Below, piece after piece: positions 14,393 to 18,827 of a stretch of DNA of 18,827 bases. The notes beneath the pieces are model-generated. The model ran no database searches. It saw nothing but the letters and a program-made list of their open reading frames with translations, and was not told where the DNA came from. The DNA comes from Jatrophihabitans sp. GTDB taxonomy: Bacteria; Actinomycetota; Actinomycetes; Mycobacteriales; Jatrophihabitantaceae. A program made the position numbers and the translations under genes. The number at the start of each line of letters is the position of its first letter. Positions within the stretch are counted from its first letter, which is position 1. The DNA lies in contig SCQZ01000211.1 in NCBI GenBank assembly GCA_004299665.1, positions 1 to 18,827 of the forward strand. Reading direction: 5' to 3'.

Positions 14393-14830
14393 GTGCCCGC
14401 CTGGCTGATCTGGCTGATCGTGGCGGCGGGGCTCGCCGGAGCCGAGACCCTGTCGCTGGATCTGGTCCTGCTCATGTGTGCCGGTGGTGCCGGCGCGGGC
14501 GCGATCACCGCCGCGTTCGGCGCTCCGCTCGCCGCACAGGTCGTCGTCGCTCTCGTCGTCGCCGCCGCGATGCTGGGCGTCGTCCGCCCGGTCGCGAAGC
14601 GGCATCTCGTTCCGGCCCACCCGGCCATCACCGGTACCGACGCGCTCGTGGGGGAGGAGGCGGTGGCGCTGGCACGGGTCGATCACCGGGAGGGGCGGAT
14701 CCGGCTGCACGGCGGGGAGTGGTCCGCGCGCACGCTCGACCCCGACGAGTCGGTGGCGGCCGGTACCGTCGTACGCGTGGTGTTGATCGACGGGGCGACG
14801 GCCGTCGTCACGTCCGTACCGGCCGGGTAA
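14393..14830 (+). CDS. NfeD-family membrane protein
   Basis: A 145-residue membrane protein of the short NfeD family, which pairs with SPFH/stomatin proteins in membrane microdomains. Hydrophobic segments cover residues 3-20, about 24-43 and 45-63. After KRHLVPAHP comes a soluble beta-rich OB-fold domain (about 78-145) containing ALVGEEAVALARVDHREGRI and VRVVLIDGATAVVTS. The gene lies 25 bases before the SPFH gene and corresponds to Rv1487. The classical protease domain of long NfeD proteins is absent. Start GTG 14393. Confidence 0.9.
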   Translation: MPAWLIWLIVAAGLAGAETLSLDLVLLMCAGGAGAGAITAAFGAPLAAQVVVALVVAAAMLGVVRPVAKRHLVPAHPAITGTDALVGEEAVALARVDHREGRIRLHGGEWSARTLDPDESVAAGTVVRVVLIDGATAVVTSVPAG

Positions 14831-14844
14831 GGCCGCCGACCACC

Positions 14845-14850
14845 AGGAGG
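14845..14850 (+). promoter_or_regulatory. Strong ribosome binding site of the SPFH gene
   Basis: AGGAGG ends 5 bases before GTG 14856. It is the most canonical ribosome site in a window where many starts have none. Confidence 0.8.
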
Positions 14851-14855
14851 ACGCC

Positions 14856-16097
14856 GTGGACGCCGGCATCATCGCGCTGATCGTCATCGCCGCCGTGGTC
14901 CTGATCACGCTGATGCGCTCGGTGCGCATCGTCCCGCAGGCGCGTGCCGCGGTCGTCGAGCGGCTGGGGCGCTACACCCGCACCGCGACCCCGGGGCTGA
15001 CCGTGCTGGTCCCCTTCGTCGACCGGATGCGGCCGCTGATCGACCTGCGCGAGCAGGTGGTGAGCTTCCCGCCGCAACCGGTGATCACCTCCGACAACCT
15101 GACCGTCGCAATCGACACGGTGATCTACTTCCAGGTCACCGACCCCCGCGCCGCGAGCTACGAGATCGCGAACTACATCCAGGCGGTCGAGCAGCTCACG
15201 ATCACCACGTTGCGCAACGTCGTCGGCGCGATGGACCTGGAGGAGACACTCACCAGCCGTGACTCGATCAACAGCCAGTTGCGCGGCGCGCTCGACGAGG
15301 CGACCGGCCCGTGGGGCATCCGGGTGGCGCGCGTCGAACTGAAGTCGATCGACCCGCCGCTGTCCATCCAGGACGCGATGGAGAAGCAGATGCGCGCCGA
15401 TCGTGACAAGCGCGCGATCATCTTGCAGGCCGAGGGTCAGCGCGAGGCCGCGATCAAGACGGCCGAGGGCCAGAAGGCGGCACAGATCCTCTCGGCCGAG
15501 GGGCAGAAGCAGGCGGCGATCCTGTCCGCCGAGGCGGAGCGGCAGTCGCGGATCCTGCGCGCCGAGGGTGAGCGGGCGGCCCGCTACCTGTCCGCCCAGG
15601 GCGAGGCCAAGGCCATCGAGACCACCTTCCGCGCCATCCACGACGGGCAGCCGGACCAGGCGTTGCTGGCCTACCAGTACCTGCAGACGCTGCCGCGCAT
15701 CGCGACCGGCGACGCGAACAAGATGTGGATCGTGCCCAGCGAGTTCAACAAGGCGCTGGAGGGGCTCGCGCGGCTCGGCGGGGCGGAGGGGACGGGCTCG
15801 CCGTCGTGGATGGACGTGGCGGCGGGGGACGCGCCCGGCGCGGCCGCGCCGGGGATCGACACCACCGGCTGGTTCGACTCGAACCTGCCGCCGGCCCGCG
15901 AGCAGGCCGAGGCGATCGACTTCCGGGCCTCGGACGACGACGAGGAGTCCCGCGCCGCGCACTCCGGGCTGACCGAACCCGGCAGCGGTCCCGGGCGGGT
16001 CGGCGTCCCGCCGCTGCCCCACCCGCCGTCCATCTCGCAGGTCCAGGGCGACCTGCCCGCGCCGGAGGATGACCCGGGCGACGACCCGGCTCGGTGA
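14856..16097 (+). CDS. qmcA: SPFH/Band 7 (stomatin/QmcA-like) membrane scaffold protein
   Basis: A 413-residue stomatin-type protein that oligomerises at the membrane and organises functional microdomains. One N-terminal membrane helix (residues 5-20) is followed by the Band 7 domain (about 25-185): RIVPQARAAVVERLGRY, TPGLTVLVPFVDRM, NLTVAIDTVIYFQVTDP. Residues 192-246 are five tandem 11-residue repeats beginning AEGQ, AEGQ, AEGQ, AEAE, AEGE, an extended coiled coil typical of these proteins. YLQTLPRIATGDANKMWIVP follows. From about residue 310 the chain becomes Gly/Asp/Pro-rich and acidic, likely disordered. Its partner NfeD is directly upstream and the stop overlaps the next gene's GTG. It corresponds to Rv1488. 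Confidence 0.95.
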   Translation: MDAGIIALIVIAAVVLITLMRSVRIVPQARAAVVERLGRYTRTATPGLTVLVPFVDRMRPLIDLREQVVSFPPQPVITSDNLTVAIDTVIYFQVTDPRAASYEIANYIQAVEQLTITTLRNVVGAMDLEETLTSRDSINSQLRGALDEATGPWGIRVARVELKSIDPPLSIQDAMEKQMRADRDKRAIILQAEGQREAAIKTAEGQKAAQILSAEGQKQAAILSAEAERQSRILRAEGERAARYLSAQGEAKAIETTFRAIHDGQPDQALLAYQYLQTLPRIATGDANKMWIVPSEFNKALEGLARLGGAEGTGSPSWMDVAAGDAPGAAAPGIDTTGWFDSNLPPAREQAEAIDFRASDDDEESRAAHSGLTEPGSGPGRVGVPPLPHPPSISQVQGDLPAPEDDPGDDPAR

Positions 16098-17296
16098 GCC
16101 GCCCGTCGCGGCGCGCCGGTCTCACGGCGGCGAACCTGACCGTCGCCGGATACCTGCTGGCGGCGGCGGTCGAGTTCCTGGTCGGCCTGCCGGGACCGGC
16201 GCCGACCTGGCTGGTGCTGCACCTGCTGCTGCTCGGCGCCGCGACCAACGCGATCGTCGCCTGGTCGGCGCACTTCGCGACCACGCTGCTGCAGCAGCCG
16301 CCGTTGCCCGCCGCACCGGTCGCTGCCCGGCTGGCGCTGCTGAACACCGGCATCGTCGGCGTGCTGGTGGGCGTCCAGCGGGGAGTGACGGTCCTGGTGA
16401 TCGCCTCGGCCGGGCTGCTGGTGGCGGTGCTGCTCGCCCACCTGCTCACCCTGGTCCGCGCGGCCGTCGCCGGCCGGAACCGGCGGTTCGCGCCGACGGT
16501 GCGCTTCTACTGGGCCGCCACCGTCGCGGTGACGGCGGGCATCGCGGCCGGGTCCGCCCTCGCGGCCGGTCCCTCCACCGTCGACTGGTGGTGGCGGCTG
16601 TATCTCGTGCACGTGCACCTCAACCTGCTCGGCTGGGTCACGCTGACCGTCCTGGGGACGCTGTACACGCTGTGGCCGACGGCGCTGCGCACCCGCATCG
16701 TGGCGGGGACGGAGGCCACGGCCCGGCGCAGCCTGATCGTCACGAGCGCCGGCCTGGCGCTGGCCGCCGCCGCTTTGCTGGCCGGATCCCGCCCGGTCGC
16801 CGCGGCCGGGCTGGTCGTCTACCTGGCGGGGGTGATCGACTTCCTGGTGCCGTTCGTGCGCACCGGTCTCCAGCGCGCGCCGCACAGCCCGGCGACCTGG
16901 CTGCTGGGCGCGAGCACCGTGTGGTGCAGCGCCGCCGTCGTGGCCGATGTCGTCGCCGTCGTTCGGCCCGGTTCGTTGCAGGCGGTGGCCGGGCGCGTCG
17001 CGGACGTGGTGCCGTGGTTCGTCGCGGGCTTCGTGGTGCAGGTCCTGCTCGGGGCGCTGAGCTACCTGATTCCGGTGGTGCTCGGCGGCCCGCCCGCCGC
17101 CGGCAAGCGCACCACGGCGGCCCTGGGCATCGCGGCCGTGCCGCGGGTCGTCGTGCTCAACGTGGCGGTGGTGCTGATCGCCTGCGCGGACCGGCCGCTT
17201 GTCCGGGTCGGCTGGACGCTGGTCGCGGCGTCGGTGATCGGCTTCGTGGCGCTGGCCGGGTACGCCGCGGTACGGAACCGATCTTCCTGCACCTGA
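16094..17296 (+). CDS. Polytopic membrane protein with haem-oxidase-like histidines
   Basis: A 400-residue, very hydrophobic protein with roughly 10-12 membrane helices and no soluble domain. Intramembrane histidines recur: H43 in LVLHLLLLGAATN, H60 in WSAHFATT, H116 in LLAHLLTL, and H173/H175 in LVHVHLNLLGWVTLTVLGTL followed by LWP. The HxHxNxLGW element recalls haem-binding helices in haem-copper oxidase subunit I and NnrS-like proteins. I also recall similar membrane modules fused to multicopper oxidases in actinobacteria; here no copper-oxidase domain is attached. A function in haem or copper redox chemistry is inference only. GTG 16094 overlaps the SPFH stop codon by 4 bases, so the two are translationally coupled. 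The 3' end is part of a long hairpin. Confidence 0.8.
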   Translation: MSRPSRRAGLTAANLTVAGYLLAAAVEFLVGLPGPAPTWLVLHLLLLGAATNAIVAWSAHFATTLLQQPPLPAAPVAARLALLNTGIVGVLVGVQRGVTVLVIASAGLLVAVLLAHLLTLVRAAVAGRNRRFAPTVRFYWAATVAVTAGIAAGSALAAGPSTVDWWWRLYLVHVHLNLLGWVTLTVLGTLYTLWPTALRTRIVAGTEATARRSLIVTSAGLALAAAALLAGSRPVAAAGLVVYLAGVIDFLVPFVRTGLQRAPHSPATWLLGASTVWCSAAVVADVVAVVRPGSLQAVAGRVADVVPWFVAGFVVQVLLGALSYLIPVVLGGPPAAGKRTTAALGIAAVPRVVVLNVAVVLIACADRPLVRVGWTLVAASVIGFVALAGYAAVRNRSSCT

Positions 17297-17329
17297 CGCG
17301 CCATGGCGCGCCGGGCGCAGGAAGATCGG
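17278..17329. terminator. Long composite hairpin, probable bidirectional terminator
   Basis: CCGATCTTCCTGC (17278-17290) pairs perfectly over 13 bases with 17317-17329. The 26-base interior holds a second perfect palindrome, CGCGCCATGGCGCG (17297-17310). The left arm encodes residues near the C-terminus of the plus-strand membrane protein, whose stop (17294-17296) lies between the two structures. The minus-strand protease gene ends at 17335. Position between convergent genes supports termination in both directions; no T-tract is present. Confidence 0.65.
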
Positions 17330-17334
17330 GTGGT

Positions 17335-18111
17335 TCAGAGCCAGCTCACCTTGCCGTGCAGGTAGACGTAGCCGACGAAGCTGAACGCGTCGAGCAGGAA
17401 GTGGGCCACGACGAGGGGGACCACCCGCCGGGTCCGCTGGAACCACCATCCGAAGATCAATCCCATCACGAGGTTGCCCGCGAAGCCGCCGTACCCCTGG
17501 TACAGGTGGTAGCTGCCCCGCAGCACCGCCTCGGTGGCGAGGGCCCGCTGGTTGGTCCACCCCATCTGGCGCAGCCGGGTGAGCAGGTACGCGGCGACGA
17601 CGATCTCCTCCGCCGCCCCGTTCTGGAAGGCATCCAGCAGCAGGATCGGGACCCGGTACCAGACGTCCGGGAAGCTCACCGCCTGGATCTGCGCGTTGAA
17701 CCCGAGTTCGCGCCCGAGCCAGATGAGCCCGAGGCCGGGGATGCCGATCAGGGCGCAGAAGCCCGCGCCCTGCAGCAGTTCGCGGGCGCGCAGGCGGTCC
17801 AGCCCGATGCCGAGCCCGCGACCCCCGGGGCTGCGCAGCAGCAGCACGATCGCGAGGAACGGCGGTGCCAGCCCGTTGAGGATGTTCGCCAGCGCGTCGA
17901 GGATGTCCAGCCACTGGTGGACCGTGACCGCGTGGCTCTCGACGGTCACCTGCGCGTGCGCGAAGCCGCCCGGGATGGTGACCTGGGTGCGCAGGAAGCT
18001 GAGCAGCGCGTAGATGCCCGAGAGCAGGAACGACACCGACAGGACGGCCAGGACCTCCAGGCCGTGCCGCGGCGGCGCCGCCACCGGGTCCGCGACCGCC
18101 TCCTGCGCCAC
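17335..18111 (-). CDS. CPBP-family (CAAX protease-like) intramembrane protein
   Basis: A 258-residue membrane protein with about eight hydrophobic segments, in the CPBP (CAAX protease and bacteriocin-processing, Abi) family of glutamate intramembrane proteases. Motif 1 is E168-E169 in NGAAEEIVVAAYLLTRL. Motif 2 has H202 in RGSYHLYQG. Motif 3 is H237-x3-D241 in VAHFLLDAF. The Arg expected four residues after EE is an Ala (A173), with Arg only at R179, so this is a variant subfamily. Substrates are unknown. The GTG start is 5 bases after the thioesterase stop codon, so the two form one unit on the minus strand. No strong ribosome site precedes it. Confidence 0.88.
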   Translation of the reverse strand: MAQEAVADPVAAPPRHGLEVLAVLSVSFLLSGIYALLSFLRTQVTIPGGFAHAQVTVESHAVTVHQWLDILDALANILNGLAPPFLAIVLLLRSPGGRGLGIGLDRLRARELLQGAGFCALIGIPGLGLIWLGRELGFNAQIQAVSFPDVWYRVPILLLDAFQNGAAEEIVVAAYLLTRLRQMGWTNQRALATEAVLRGSYHLYQGYGGFAGNLVMGLIFGWWFQRTRRVVPLVVAHFLLDAFSFVGYVYLHGKVSWL

Positions 18112-18116
18112 CTGCG

Positions 18117-18827
18117 TCAGTCTGCCGTATGCCGCCGGGCGATCAGCAGCGTCTGCGCGCCGGCACCGACCGGGCCCTGCGTGTCCGCGAGGGTCGAGCG
18201 CGCCAGGGCGGTGCCCTGCGTTCCGAGGTGCGTCTCGGCGGCCATGTGCAGCCAGTCGCCGACGATCGGGCGGGCGAGATGGACGTCGAGGTCCACGTTG
18301 AGGAACGTCCAGTCGTCCCAGTCGAGGGTGGCCGAGATGCCGTTCCCCGAGTCCGCGATCAGCGTCGCCCGCTGCAGCGAGGAGTAGTCCTCACCGGCCA
18401 CCAGGGCGATCCGCGGCCGCGCCCACACCACCGCCGGGCCCGGCACGGTGATGGCGCCCTCGACCTCGTGCCAGTCGACGCTGTCGGAGAACGGGAACGA
18501 GAAGCTGAAGTGCGGCGCGGCGTCGGGAACCTGCCGCGGTACGGACCCGTCGGCCACCGCGGCCGTGTCGTGCCGCGCCAGCAGCCAGACCCGCCCGCCG
18601 AGGCGCTGGCTCCCGCCGGCGGAGAGCGACGTCTCCACCACGACCGCGCCGCGCCCGGCGCGGACCAGTCGTGCGCCGACCTCGACGTCCCCGACGGGGA
18701 CGGGGCGCAGCAGATCGACGGCGATCCGGCAGGCGAACAGGTCCGCACGCCCCGTCACCGCAGCGGCGAGACGTTCGGCGGCCCGCACCTGCAGTGCGCT
18801 CGGCGGGCCACCGTGCTGCAGCCCGGG
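18117..18827 (-). CDS. Thioesterase family protein (TesB-like double hot dog), N-terminus cut by window edge
   Basis: The visible 236 residues match the acyl-CoA thioesterase 4HBT_3/TesB-like group, which hydrolyses acyl-CoA thioesters and is built from two hot-dog folds. The frame remains open to the right edge, and its first visible residues PGLQHGGPPSAL are the conserved HGGPP motif near the N-terminus of this family. The true start is therefore outside the window and an internal GTG at 18788 should not be used. The second half has DWTFLNVDLDVHLARPIVGDWLHM followed by the ending RSTLADTQGPVGAGAQTLLI, also typical. Only about 20-40 N-terminal residues should be missing. It is co-transcribed with the protease gene downstream. 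Confidence 0.88.
   Translation of the reverse strand, partial: PGLQHGGPPSALQVRAAERLAAAVTGRADLFACRIAVDLLRPVPVGDVEVGARLVRAGRGAVVVETSLSAGGSQRLGGRVWLLARHDTAAVADGSVPRQVPDAAPHFSFSFPFSDSVDWHEVEGAITVPGPAVVWARPRIALVAGEDYSSLQRATLIADSGNGISATLDWDDWTFLNVDLDVHLARPIVGDWLHMAAETHLGTQGTALARSTLADTQGPVGAGAQTLLIARRHTAD

Noticed and set aside
15429..15593. DNA tandem repeat
   Set aside because: The periodicity is a protein-level hendecad coiled coil; the 33-base DNA units differ substantially and the family shows the same protein pattern.
17278..17329. Inverted repeat as an insertion-sequence end or MITE
   Set aside because: No second copy, target-site duplication or transposase in the window; position between convergent genes fits a terminator better.
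15671..17914. 747-residue minus-strand frame
   Set aside because: Runs antisense to the SPFH tail and the membrane protein and out of frame with the real protease gene; composition typical of GC-bias shadows.
16069..18387. 772-residue plus-strand frame
   Set aside because: Frame-shifted shadow of the membrane protein, then antisense to the protease and thioesterase genes.
18117..18788. Thioesterase gene starting at GTG 18788
   Set aside because: The conserved HGGPP motif lies upstream in the same frame up to the window edge, so the start is outside.

Overview
This window comes from a high-GC actinobacterial chromosome. GC bias at third codon positions is extreme, GTG starts are common, and several genes have a TANNNT box 6-8 bases before the start codon, the mark of leaderless transcripts. 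The gene order (acn, NlpC/P60 hydrolase, moxR, DUF58, VWA, fabG, inhA/fabI, hemH, a hypothetical gene on the opposite strand, nfeD, SPFH) follows the Mycobacterium tuberculosis Rv1475c-Rv1488 block. The enoyl-ACP reductase has a short, FabI-like substrate loop, so I would not assume a mycolate producer; a non-mycolate actinobacterium is more likely (inference). All coding sequence looks intact. I see no tRNA, rRNA, CRISPR, insertion sequence or prophage.

Layout. Bases 1-2075 (-) hold most of aconitase, cut by the left edge. It diverges from a PAP2-type membrane enzyme (2145-3197), and a perfect 22-base palindrome lies between them. A secreted coiled-coil NlpC/P60 peptidoglycan hydrolase (3310-4662) and moaA (4747-5763) follow. 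moaA converges with and overlaps a small zinc-binding-like protein gene (5748-5984, -). That gene diverges from moxR-DUF58-VWA (6044-9073), a translationally coupled chaperone-type operon.

An MDR-family oxidoreductase (9086-10039, -) converges on the VWA gene, sharing one hairpin, and diverges from fabG-inhA-hemH (10110-12634). That operon joins fatty-acid elongation (type II) to the last iron-insertion step of haem synthesis. It ends in a nested hairpin before a conserved hypothetical gene (12706-13434, -), which diverges from a DUF3097 gene (13538-14368). Then come nfeD, an SPFH/stomatin gene and a polytopic membrane protein with haem-oxidase-like histidines (14393-17296), closed by a long composite hairpin. 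Convergent to these, a two-gene minus-strand unit encodes a TesB-like thioesterase (cut by the right edge) and a CPBP/CAAX-type membrane protease.

No stretch longer than about 115 bases lacks a gene. Most of the window is conserved housekeeping. The parts most worth a second look are the acn palindrome, the leaderless promoters, the mirror-image promoter pair before moxR, hairpins that carry stop codons of converging genes, the truncated InhA loop, and the nfeD-SPFH-membrane-protein unit.
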